A DNA stretch of 10,736 nucleotides, from positions 1 to 10,736 of the forward strand of contig DLXM01000274.1 in assembly GCA_003448835.1 (NCBI GenBank), read 5' to 3'. The notes under the pieces are model-generated. The model was given only the letters and a program-made list of their open reading frames with translations. It searched no databases and was not told the DNA's origin. This document shows, one piece after another, positions 1-8,500 of the stretch; positions within the stretch are counted from its first letter, which is position 1; every line of letters starts with the position of its first letter. Source of the stretch: Bacteroidota bacterium. Lineage in GTDB: Bacteria; Bacteroidota; Rhodothermia; Balneolales; HLUCCA01. Both the position numbers and the translations under genes were made by a program.

Positions 1-456
1 ACCGGATTCAACAGCGTAATATTGGGTAGAATCGCCGAGGTAAAGTACATATATAGACAATCCCGAAAACTTATACTGATGCGTAGTAAATGGTCGGCTG
101 AATTGTTCACTTGCCAGACGGGCCAATCCGGGTGCAGTTTGTAAAATCCAAACCGGTTTCCATTCATCGGCATTCGACGGATACACAGCTAATCCCTCAA
201 TTCTAACATTAGGAGCGCTGGTGTCATTTAAAATCCGAATCAGGTCTGTATTGTCAGAATTTGAAGCTTGTGCCGAAATCTGAGCAAAATCGCGAGTTAA
301 AATTGCATCCACATCATAAGGATCCGGTGTCACGATAATTAATGGTGTAGTTCCAGGAATCCCTTCAATCCAATGTTTAATGGATGGTTTCCCACAGCTG
401 ATTGCACCAATCGATATAATAATCAGGACAATTAATCGTAAAATGTGTAAATGCAT
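1..456 (-). CDS. Putative lipoprotein of unknown function, partial (C-terminus beyond left edge)
   Basis: Reading the minus strand from the ATG at 456-454 gives 152 codons open to the window edge, so only the N-terminal part is visible. The product starts with a short hydrophobic segment (about residues 5-19) ending in a lipobox-like A-I-S-C, with Cys21 as the likely lipidated residue. This predicts export and anchoring in the inner or outer membrane. The mature part begins G-K-P-S and contains I-P-G-T-T-P-L-I-I-V, a Trp-rich stretch (W-K-P-V-W) and many Ser/Thr/Asn residues. I recognise no catalytic motif. The pattern faintly recalls DUF3352-type exported proteins, which also open with an I-P-x-x-T/A-x-x-x-I strand, but that is a guess. 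It is divergent from the BatA-like gene across 127 bases. The export prediction is fairly secure; the function is unknown. Confidence 0.75.
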   Translation of the reverse strand, partial: MHLHILRLIVLIIISIGAISCGKPSIKHWIEGIPGTTPLIIVTPDPYDVDAILTRDFAQISAQASNSDNTDLIRILNDTSAPNVRIEGLAVYPSNADEWKPVWILQTAPGLARLASEQFSRPFTTHQYKFSGLSIYVLYLGDSTQYYAVESG

Positions 457-583
457 GTTTGATTTGGCTGATTTAACCCTAACGAGCAGGATGAAATTCT
501 ATTCACATTGTTATATTGATATGGTAAACGAGAAATGAATTTGAATATTTCATAATTGTCGAAAGTAAGAACTTTTTGAATAA
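457..583. promoter_or_regulatory. Divergent intergenic region, probable promoter site for both flanking genes
   Basis: These 127 AT-rich bases separate the minus-strand lipoprotein gene from the plus-strand BatA-like gene, so both promoters should lie here. A plus-strand TGAATTTG at 536-543 is one mismatch from the Bacteroidota -7 consensus TAnnTTTG. TTG triplets lie upstream at 508-510 and 516-518, at spacings of 25 and 17 bases, neither of which is ideal. I saw no matching element for the minus strand and no Shine-Dalgarno sequence before the ATG at 584. The regulatory role is inferred from geometry, and the exact elements are tentative. Confidence 0.4.
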
Positions 584-2701
584 ATGACCTTTTTAGCACC
601 ATTATTTTTACTTGCAGCCCTCGCAATAGCGATTCCTATACTAATTCATTTCCTGAATCTGAAAAAACCACAAAAAGTAGCTTTTTCTACGCTATCCTTT
701 TTTAGAGAGCTGCAAAAAAGTACCATTCGGCGCCTTAAACTAAAAAGACTATTGTTGATGGCTGTCCGCATCCTGATTGTGTTAATGTTGGCTTTTGCCC
801 TTGCCAGACCTTATTTACCGGCCGGGTGGACCGATTCTGGTAATTCATCACCCATACTTTATAGTTTTTTGGTCGATAATGGCATCGGAATGGATCGAAT
901 TGATGCAGATGGTCCGTACCTGGATCAATCTAAAACCTTGATAGCCGAAATTATATCAAATAGCCGCGATCATGACCGGTTTGTTCTCCTGAATACACAC
1001 GGTGAACCCCTACGATCATCCATATTAAATGCGAATCAAGCTTTGGATGCACTTCAATCTCTGAAGATTTCTGCCACCGGAAATCTAAATACAATCCGGT
1101 TTTCGGAGCTGTTTTCATTGATGGATTCCTGGCCCGGTGACCGGAAAGTTGTTTATAGAATTACTACATCAGACGGGTTGAAACGGGATGTTGATATTGA
1201 CCAATCTGTGCTGGATGTCTTTGCAGGTATCCCGATACATTATGTTGCAATTGGAAATGATGATGTTTCAAATTTATTGATTTCACAGGTCAGCACTTCG
1301 GGACAACTGACTGGTCCGGGTCGTCCGGTTGGACTCGAAGTGACCGTCTCAAATCGCGGAAATCAACCTGTATTTAACCAATTCGTGAGTCTTGAGACTG
1401 ATGGAAATCCAGGTGGACAACACCAAATCGATTTAGAACCAGGCGAGTCGAGTCAGCTGATTTTTGAACTTATTCCACCGCGATCAGGCACAATTCCGGG
1501 AAAAATTGTTATCGAAGGCGATCAATTTGTCCATGACAACACCCATTTTTTCAGTTTGAACATCCCAACTACACGAAAAATATTACTCATTAATGATGTA
1601 GATGATGGAGCTGCCTCATATCTGGATGCAGCGTTGTCAGCAGCCGAACAACTGCAAGGGCGAATTTCAATTGACCGAAAATCCAGCGATACCTATGTTG
1701 ATTCGGGTGACCTTTCACAGTTTGATGCCATCATCTTAAATGGATTAATCAGGGTGCCGGATGATCTGCAGGAACAACTGGTTCAATTAGTACAATCCGG
1801 GCGGGGGCTCGTGATTTTTCCATCTGAGCGTGCGGATGTGATTTCATACAATCGGTTTTTGAATCGAATCAACGCCGGACAAATATCCGGATTCCGAGGT
1901 GATTATGGCACATTTGAGCCAACTGCCCGGCTTGATCGAATCAGAGAGGGTCACCCGATTATCGACGAAATATTTTCGAAACAAGAAGATGAAGAAGTAA
2001 GAACTACACTTCCCGCATTATTCTATTACATGGTATTTACACCTGCCCCTCAACAGACATTCATACCAATTCTTCGGAGTGATTTGCAGGATCCGGTATT
2101 ATTGGAGCATAGATTTGGTAATGGAAGGGTGCTTTTATCGATGTTCGGAACTGATCCCGGGTGGTCTACTTTTCCGGGAAATCCACTTTTTGCCCCGGTT
2201 TTTTATCGAACCATTTTATATGCGATGTCCGGCGATCGCGGGGGATTTAGCAATCACGAATTAGGGCAAAAATTCTCCGGATTGTTTCCGATTCGGGGTG
2301 ATCGAATCACAATTCAGGGTGCAGAAGGTGATTATTTGCCGGAGGTAAATCCATCTAACCCGGGTGTTGTAAATATTAGTTATGACGCAGCTGAATGGGG
2401 TCCCGGAATCTATAGGATTCGAACCGAAAACGAGGAAATTCACATTGCAGCGAATTTTCATATATCAGAATCAGATTTTTATACGTTATCTGAGGACAAT
2501 GCCAGCGAATTATTGGCCGACAAGTTCAATCAATTGGAGATTTTTGGACAAGATGATCAATCATTCAAGGAGATTCAGGCCAGTGTCGGGTCTGCCGGAT
2601 TTGGTTCTGAAATTTGGTATTGGTTCATTTTGGCAGCAATCATTTTGATGATGTTGGAATTAGCAATCTCTCGCTGGTATAAAGCGGAATCAATTTCATG
2701 A
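584..2701 (+). CDS. BatA-like membrane protein with VWA-like, CARDB-like and GATase-like regions
   Basis: This 705-residue protein belongs to the BatA / aerotolerance-regulator N-terminal family of Bacteroidota. The N-terminus has the family hallmark: a membrane helix (about 3-24), the segment F-L-N-L-K-K-P then V-A-F-S-T-L, and a second helix (about 55-76) ending A-L-A-R-P. A VWA-like region follows (about 90-225). A beta-rich region with V-S-N-R-G-N (about 245-325) resembles CARDB-type adhesion modules. A class I glutamine-amidotransferase-like fold (about 331-415) contains F-D-A-I-I-L-N-G and G-R-G-L-V-I-F-P. The C-terminal part has the family-typical G-N-G-R-V-L-L-S and W-S-T-F-P-G-N-P-L-F, and a last helix lies at about 678-695. 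Most of the chain is probably periplasmic. The metal-site D-x-S-x-S motif reads D98-N-G-I-G, so both serines are lost. The stop overlaps the next start. The family call is strong; the molecular role is not known. Confidence 0.88.
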   Translation: MTFLAPLFLLAALAIAIPILIHFLNLKKPQKVAFSTLSFFRELQKSTIRRLKLKRLLLMAVRILIVLMLAFALARPYLPAGWTDSGNSSPILYSFLVDNGIGMDRIDADGPYLDQSKTLIAEIISNSRDHDRFVLLNTHGEPLRSSILNANQALDALQSLKISATGNLNTIRFSELFSLMDSWPGDRKVVYRITTSDGLKRDVDIDQSVLDVFAGIPIHYVAIGNDDVSNLLISQVSTSGQLTGPGRPVGLEVTVSNRGNQPVFNQFVSLETDGNPGGQHQIDLEPGESSQLIFELIPPRSGTIPGKIVIEGDQFVHDNTHFFSLNIPTTRKILLINDVDDGAASYLDAALSAAEQLQGRISIDRKSSDTYVDSGDLSQFDAIILNGLIRVPDDLQEQLVQLVQSGRGLVIFPSERADVISYNRFLNRINAGQISGFRGDYGTFEPTARLDRIREGHPIIDEIFSKQEDEEVRTTLPALFYYMVFTPAPQQTFIPILRSDLQDPVLLEHRFGNGRVLLSMFGTDPGWSTFPGNPLFAPVFYRTILYAMSGDRGGFSNHELGQKFSGLFPIRGDRITIQGAEGDYLPEVNPSNPGVVNISYDAAEWGPGIYRIRTENEEIHIAANFHISESDFYTLSEDNASELLADKFNQLEIFGQDDQSFKEIQASVGSAGFGSEIWYWFILAAIILMMLELAISRWYKAESIS

Positions 2702-3294
2702 GTACATATTCAAATTTAGCGGGGCTTCAATTGATCATGCTAGTCATGCTCGCATTCGCTACAGTTGCGTTCACACTTATGGCAATTGTAACCGTTTCGA
2801 ATGCCTGGCGTCTGAGAAATCCAATGTTGGCCTGGCGATCCGGTAAAATGTATGGATTTCCACTCTTCGCAACGATTTTCCTGGCTTTTACTGTCACAAC
2901 GAGCGTAATTTTAATGGAATCTGAACAGCGATCTATCATACCAATGATGTTGTGTTATAATTGGATTGCCATGATGTGGTGGTTTACCAGTTATCAATTG
3001 TCTAAGCGTTATATCACCGACTATGGGATAGTAAAAAACGTGAATGATCCGTCACAAACCGTAGCCTGGAGCAATGTAAATGATTATATCGAGACAAAAT
3101 CGAATGACGGTTCGGTTTTCGTTTTCATGTATTTAATGCCGGATGAAGAATTTAATCGCAAAAAAATGATCCGGTTAGAACTATTCGTCCCATCTGAGCA
3201 TACTTCGATCTTTAAAAAACTATTGGATTACAAACTAAGACGTCGTTTTGTCGAAGCACCGGAAACTGTAACCGGCTTTGCAACATCCAGCTAA
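2698..3294 (+). CDS. Small membrane protein with three helices and a possible PH-like C-terminal domain
   Basis: This 198-residue protein starts at an ATG whose last two bases belong to the TGA stop of the BatA-like gene (ATGA, 2698-2701), a strong sign of translational coupling. Three hydrophobic helices are visible at about residues 10-35, 52-73 and 81-99; the last contains M-M-W-W-F. The soluble tail (about 103-185) reads Y-I-T-D-Y-G-I-V-K then V-A-W-S-N-V-N-D-Y-I, followed by alternating hydrophobic strands and a final basic helix (K-K-L-L-D-Y-K-L-R-R-R). This strand order resembles bacterial PH-like domains, where a start of the form Y-I-T-D-x-G-I is followed by W-x-x-I-x-x-Y. Three helices would put the tail on the opposite side from the N-terminus; a cytoplasmic tail is the simpler guess from its positive charge. 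I cannot name the family. Its placement suggests it works with the BatA-like protein. Confidence 0.8.
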   Translation: MSTYSNLAGLQLIMLVMLAFATVAFTLMAIVTVSNAWRLRNPMLAWRSGKMYGFPLFATIFLAFTVTTSVILMESEQRSIIPMMLCYNWIAMMWWFTSYQLSKRYITDYGIVKNVNDPSQTVAWSNVNDYIETKSNDGSVFVFMYLMPDEEFNRKKMIRLELFVPSEHTSIFKKLLDYKLRRRFVEAPETVTGFATSS

Positions 3295-3321
3295 TTAAAT
3301 GCAGCTAAGCTGAATATTCCG

Positions 3322-3329
3322 TATATTTG
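3322..3329 (+). promoter_or_regulatory. Candidate -7 promoter element upstream of hflX
   Basis: TATATTTG matches the Bacteroidota -7 consensus TAnnTTTG at every fixed position and lies 77 bases before the hflX start, in the 112-base gap after the PH-like gene. No TTG/TTTG -33 element lies at the usual 19-25 base distance, which weakens the call. If real, it would make hflX and the following CBS gene a separate transcription unit. Confidence 0.3.
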
Positions 3330-3406
3330 TACTGAATTTACATCGATTTTGTGATGCTATCTAAAGTTACAAATCTGAATAACTCCTACCGCTAATACGA
3401 ATCTGA

Positions 3407-4681
3407 TTGATAGAAAAAAACGAATTAAAAAAAGAACGCGCTGTGCTCGTCGGACTATACGGTCCCGGAATTTCACGTGAAAAAGCTGAAGAATACATCG
3501 ATGAACTTGCGTTATTAACGTATACCGCCGGTGGAACCGTAATTCAAAAATTCCTTCAGAATCGTGATAGGCCCCATGCCGGTACCTTTGTCGGAAAAGG
3601 AAAACTTCAGGAACTCAAGGAAATTGTTGCATCTGAAGAGGCTGATATTCTAATATTTGACGATGATCTTACGCCAACTCAGACCCGAAATATCGAACGC
3701 GAGACCGAGAGCAAAGTTTTGGATCGAAGTGGATTGATTTTGGATATATTTGCATCCAGAGCTCAATCTGCAGCTGCAAAAACTCAGGTCGAATTGGCTC
3801 AGCTTGAATATTTGCTTCCACGACTTACCCGATTCTGGACTCACTTATCCAGACAAAAAGGGGGTATCGGTACAAAAGGACCCGGTGAAACGCAGATCGA
3901 AACTGACCGTCGTATTATCAAGCTCCGAATTTCGGTTCTCAAAGAAAAACTCGATAAACTGGCTCAACAGCGAATCACTCAGCGTCAGGGACGCGGAGAT
4001 TTGCCACGAGTCGCTTTAGTTGGATATACCAACGCAGGAAAATCATCGCTGATGAACACCTTGGTTCAGGCAGATGTCCTTGCCGAGGATAAATTGTTCG
4101 CCACACTCGATGCTACGGTCCGTCGTATGGAAATCGAAGGACATGTAGTGCTACTATCCGATACCGTTGGATTCATCCGAAAATTACCTCACAAATTAAT
4201 CGAAAGTTTTAAATCTACGCTGGATGAAATCCGCGAAGCAGATTTGCTTTTACACGTCGTGGATGCCTCATCACCATTTCACAACGAATATATTGATGTC
4301 GTACGAAGCACACTCAAAGAAATCGGAGCCGAAGATAAGCCTGAAGTGTTGGTGCTCAACAAAGTTGATGCCATCACCGATGATTCAAACTTTACTGCAC
4401 TCAGACGAGATCATCCAAATGGAATCATGATTTCAGCATTGCGTGGTATCGGCATCGACCTGCTTCAAAAGGAAATTGTGATCCAAACCACCAATCACTA
4501 CAAAAATCTGCGATTAGAACTTCCAGTAGGGAACTACAAAGCGATTTCTTACATTCATGATCATGGAGAAGTGAATCAGATTGATTATACTGATACCAGT
4601 GTCAAGTTGGATTTTAGAATTCATGAAAAATATATGCCAAAATTACAGCATATATTGGGTCCTGAAACTTCTCTCGCCTGA
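3407..4681 (+). CDS. hflX: GTPase HflX (ribosome-associated splitting/rescue factor)
   Basis: HflX is a cytoplasmic Obg-HflX family GTPase that binds 50S subunits and splits stalled ribosomes, notably in heat or antibiotic stress. All family parts are present in 424 residues. The N-terminal HflX domain covers about 11-100 and includes G-K-G-K-L and D-D-D-L-T-P-T-Q-x-R-N. A helical linker follows, with the hallmark G-G-I-G-T-K-G-P-G-E-T-Q at 152-163 and D-R-R at 167-169. The G domain has G1 G-Y-T-N-A-G-K-S-S (206-214), the switch F-A-T-L-D-A-T (231-237), G3 D-T-V-G (252-255), G4 N-K-V-D (318-321) and G5 S-A-L (343-345). A C-terminal domain follows. The start is TTG at 3407, directly after an in-frame TGA. 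The next usable start (GTG, codon 13) would cut into the first strand R-A-V-L-V-G. No Shine-Dalgarno sequence is visible. Two A7 runs lie within the first ten codons. Confidence 0.96.
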   Translation: MIEKNELKKERAVLVGLYGPGISREKAEEYIDELALLTYTAGGTVIQKFLQNRDRPHAGTFVGKGKLQELKEIVASEEADILIFDDDLTPTQTRNIERETESKVLDRSGLILDIFASRAQSAAAKTQVELAQLEYLLPRLTRFWTHLSRQKGGIGTKGPGETQIETDRRIIKLRISVLKEKLDKLAQQRITQRQGRGDLPRVALVGYTNAGKSSLMNTLVQADVLAEDKLFATLDATVRRMEIEGHVVLLSDTVGFIRKLPHKLIESFKSTLDEIREADLLLHVVDASSPFHNEYIDVVRSTLKEIGAEDKPEVLVLNKVDAITDDSNFTALRRDHPNGIMISALRGIGIDLLQKEIVIQTTNHYKNLRLELPVGNYKAISYIHDHGEVNQIDYTDTSVKLDFRIHEKYMPKLQHILGPETSLA

Positions 4682-4734
4682 AATAGTAGAAAAACAAAGG
4701 TTACAACCTTAGAAGCAACGAGTTTAATGCAATT

Positions 4735-5400
4735 ATGCTGGTTTATGAGCTTATAAATAACGATTTAAAGCCCTTGCGACAAAAAGACACTGTCGTACAT
4801 GCAGTTTCTGTTATGGAAGACAGTTCTATGGCGTATTATCCAGTTGTGGACTCAAAAGGACATTTATTAGGTGAAGCATCCCTAAACGAGCTCAAAGTTG
4901 AAGAAACCGTCGCTAAGCAATTGACCAGTCAGACCCAAAATGAACGTCAATTCCTCCGGGAGTCTGATCATATTCTGGAAGCTGCCCGAACGATGCTGTT
5001 GTTAAATCGCACCTTATTACCGGTGATCGATCGAAACGACAACTATCTGGGAACAGTCACAAAAGTCGCTCTGATCGATGCCGTTATCCGTTTGTTGAAT
5101 TTGCGAGAAGCCGGAACGGTCATCATGATTGAAATGAAAGCCCATGATTACATGCTTTCAGACGTTATTCGCATCATCGAAGCCGAAGGTGCCCGAATTT
5201 TAGCGATGACAGTCCAGGCGCCGGATGCCATTAACGAACATTTTCGTATTTCCGTTAAATTAAACCTCGATGATCTGGCGCGGGTTGGAAGTTCGCTCCG
5301 CCGATATGGATATTTAATCTCTTCAGAATCCCACTCTGAACTCACCGACAGTGAATTATCAGACAAAGCAGACGAGTTTTTCCGCTACCTCGACATATGA
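4735..5400 (+). CDS. CBS-domain pair protein with C-terminal ACT-like domain
   Basis: This 221-residue soluble protein has two CBS motifs in tandem: about 5-55 (with Y-Y-P-V-V-D-S-K-G-H-L-L-G) and about 66-122 (with L-L-P-V-I-D-R-N-D-N-Y-L-G-T-V-T). CBS pairs bind adenosine ligands such as AMP, ATP or SAM. The tail (about 126-196) starts G-T-V-I-M-I-E-M and continues D-V-I-R-I-I-E-A-E-G-A-R-I-L, the strand-helix layout of an ACT ligand-binding domain. The last 25 residues are acidic. The arrangement resembles AcuB-like CBS-ACT proteins, which have no known enzymatic activity and are presumed sensors. The gene lies 53 bases after hflX on the same strand and is probably co-transcribed, but the pairing alone does not reveal a target. 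The domain assignment is firm; ligand and role are unknown. Confidence 0.85.
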   Translation: MLVYELINNDLKPLRQKDTVVHAVSVMEDSSMAYYPVVDSKGHLLGEASLNELKVEETVAKQLTSQTQNERQFLRESDHILEAARTMLLLNRTLLPVIDRNDNYLGTVTKVALIDAVIRLLNLREAGTVIMIEMKAHDYMLSDVIRIIEAEGARILAMTVQAPDAINEHFRISVKLNLDDLARVGSSLRRYGYLISSESHSELTDSELSDKADEFFRYLDI

Positions 5401-5444
5401 TTCAAAATTGCATCCAATTCATATACTTTGCACTTTGGTAAAAC

Positions 5445-5475
5445 GTTGTATTTTTATCTGGTGACGGGATATTTG
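5445..5475 (+). promoter_or_regulatory. Candidate Bacteroidota-type promoter for the TPR-aroA unit
   Basis: In the 137-base gap before the TPR gene, GTTG at 5445-5448 (-33-like, consensus TTTG) is followed after exactly 19 bases by GATATTTG at 5468-5475 (-7-like, one mismatch to TAnnTTTG). Transcription would begin roughly at 5480-5485, leaving a leader of about 55 bases before the ATG at 5538. Motif and spacing both fit the Bacteroidota housekeeping sigma consensus, but such AT-rich matches can arise by chance. Confidence 0.4.
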
Positions 5476-5537
5476 GGTGCAGCTATTCTGCGCAGTGCTT
5501 ATATTCTAATTCGTCGTAAATCTATAAGTTCTACTTA

Positions 5538-8500
5538 ATGCGTATCAGTTTGATCTTCCGCAATAAAATCCTATTAATTGTAGCCGGCATGCTACTACTG
5601 ACCACATCCTCAGTACTGGCGCAAGGTGCCACTGTAAACGAAAAGATTGATTACCATCGTGGACTCCGTCTCTACGAGGAAGGATTATTCGAGGAGTCCG
5701 CTCAGCATCTGAAACTGTATCTGGCTACAATGCCGGACAAAACCATGTCCGAGTCAGCCTGGTATTTCCTGGCAAAAGCACAAGCAGGCGCCGACAGTAG
5801 CAACACAGTTCGTTATTATGAAGAATTTATCCATCGATACCCAACCAGCGAATGGTCGGCTGATTTTCTCATAGAACTCGGACACCGATACCGCGAAACT
5901 GGCGATTACTTGTTGGCAATCGACTACTTCGAACGAGCTTTTGAAATCGAAATGCCACAGGCAAAAGCGGCTCCATTGTTGTTCTGGACCGCAGAATTAT
6001 ATATAAATATTGACGATTACGATGCAGCACGAGCCAAATATTTATTGCTAAGTGAATTGTATCGAACCCACGAACTATCTCCGAGTGCACTTTATGCCCG
6101 AGGCAGACTTTATCTGGAGCAACAACAATTTGCTGAAACCACCGCTGCGTTCGAATTACTGCGTGAGCGCCATCCGTTTAGTCCGATAACGCGTCGAATT
6201 GGGACCGCTTTGGGTGAGTCCTACTTCCAGCAAGGGCGTTACGAAGAAGCCATAACATCTCTAAGAAATGCACTTCCGACACTTGAAGATCCTGAACTGG
6301 AATCTAAAGCAGTGTTACTGATCGCCGAAAGTCACAACTTTTTAAATCAATTGGATGACGCTTCGGAGTGGTATTTGCGTTTTGTGAATCAGAACGAAGG
6401 GAATCCGAACGAGCGCCTGGCACACTACGGACTTGGATGGGTTTATCACAAACAACAAATTTATCACTGGGCGGCACAATCGTTCAGTAAAGCGATTACG
6501 ACTGACGACGACATGTCGAGAAAAGCACTTTATTACAAAGCAGTAAACGAAAAACTGAGTGGACGATACGACCTGGCGCTTCAAAGTTTTCAGGAATTTG
6601 GAAATCGATACACCGAAGGATTCTGGGTGGAGGAAGCCTATTACGAATGGGCAATTGTGACCTTTGAAACCGGTGATCAAGTTTCAACTCTGAATATTTT
6701 GTTGGATTTGATTCGTTCCGGGGCTCGGCTCAACAACGCGGGACAAATTTACACTTTGTTGGGCGAGGCTTATTTCGCCAACAACGAGTATGGTCGCGCT
6801 GTGGATGCCTTCGAAGTTGCAGAGCAAATGACCGATATTGATCCCGCTGTGAAATTACAAGCACGATTTCAGCGAGGATGGGTGATGTTTCAGAACCATG
6901 CATTTGACGCAGCACAACCCATTTTTGCCGGTGTTTATAGTGAAAATCCGGATGGACGTTTAGCCGCCGAAGCTCTGTTTTGGAGTGCAGATTCGTATTA
7001 TAATATGGAAGAATACGGTCAGGCAGCTACTATTTTTGAGCAGTTTTTAAGACGTTATCCAAATCATGAACTTGCGGGAGCAGCAAAATATTCGATTGGA
7101 TGGAGTTACTTCAGAATGGGTGAATTTGCAAAAGCAGTTGATCCGTTGCGAGAATTTCTGGAAGAGTACAAAGCGCCTCCGATTGCGCTATTTCCTTATG
7201 ATGTGGACACCAGACTGCGATTAGGTGACTCCTATTATGCATTAAAACAGTATCGAGAGGCGATGCGATACTACGAACAGGCGATTTCGTCGCCCGAAGG
7301 TGGTGATTACGCACTTTTCCAGGTTGCGAATTCGTATTACCGATCTGACCAGACTTACGAAGCAGTTCAAGCTTTCCGAAGACTGTTGCGTACCTATCCT
7401 GAAAGTCGTTTACGTGAACAGTCGATGTACAATATCGGGTACATTTACTTTTTGGCAGGGAATTTCTCTCAAGCCATTACCGAATTTCGAAATGTGTCCC
7501 GACAATTCCGTGGATCCAGCTGGGCGGCCAGGGCACAATACAATATTGGCGACGCGCACTACAACGCCGGAGAATATGCCCAGGCAATAGAAGCTTATCA
7601 AGCTGTGATGAAAGATTATCCACGGAGTTCGCTGATTATCGAAGCAGTAAATGGAATTCAGTATGCGATGATTGCCGCCGGAGAAGCTGATCGAAGTTCC
7701 GATTTACTGGAAGACTTCTTGCGTGAGAATCCACAAGCGGGCACAGCAGACCAACTTCGTTTCCGCCAGGCTGAGTTTTTGCTCCGAACAGCAGATTATC
7801 CCGGTGCGGTTGAAGCATTCAGAGATTATATCCGTGTGACAAATTCGACCCAATTATTACCTGAAGCCTGGTATAATTTGGCGGATGCCTATCGTCAGAT
7901 GAACGATATCGATAATTCGGAATTGGCATATCAAACATTGGTCAACGATTTTCCTCAAAGTGCACGAGCGGAGTCTGCATTGTTGAATTTGGGTGGTATT
8001 GCATTTGATCAGGGTGACTACGACAAAGCCTTGGAATATTTCACTCAGCTTCGAAGTCGAACCAACCGCTTGCGCAACGAAGCCAATATTGGGTTGGGCG
8101 ATACTTATCTGGCCTTAAATCGTTTGGATGAATCTCAGGCAGCGTATAACAGGGCGCTCCAACAAAATCCGAACTTCGAACCGGGTCAGCTGGGACTGGC
8201 AAAAGTGAAACTACGTCAGGGTTCTTATGCCGAAGCCATGGTAGAATTTCAGGCCATTGTCGATAAAAATACGCTCGAAATGGGAGCTGAGACTCAATAT
8301 TGGATCGGATATATCCACCAACAGCAACAGCGTTACGAAGAAGCATTGCAGTCGTTTTCACAGGTGCGGGTTTTGTACGAAGCGTATGAAAGTTGGGTGT
8401 CGATGTCGTATATTCGAACGGCAGAAATTTTACGTACTCGCGGAGAAACGAGTGAGGCCAGAGCGACTTATCAGCTGGTGGTAGATCGATTCCCGGGTAC

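Noticed and set aside
3301..3312. CAGCT-A-AGCTG inverted repeat just after the PH-like gene
   Set aside because: The arms are nearly contiguous and cannot fold into a stable hairpin, and no T-run follows, so it is not called as a terminator.
4697..4710. Small inverted repeat AAGGTT-AC-AACCTT between hflX and the CBS gene
   Set aside because: Only about 5 pairs with a tight loop and no T-run on the plus strand. The flanking A-run would only suit a minus-strand terminator, and no minus-strand gene ends here.
5406..5419. AATTG-CATC-CAATT hairpin after the CBS gene
   Set aside because: Five AT-rich pairs without a T-tract are too weak for a terminator.
5489..5500. CTGCGCAG palindrome in the leader of the TPR gene
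   Set aside because: An 8-base palindrome is expected by chance at this length; no second copy or operator-like context was seen.
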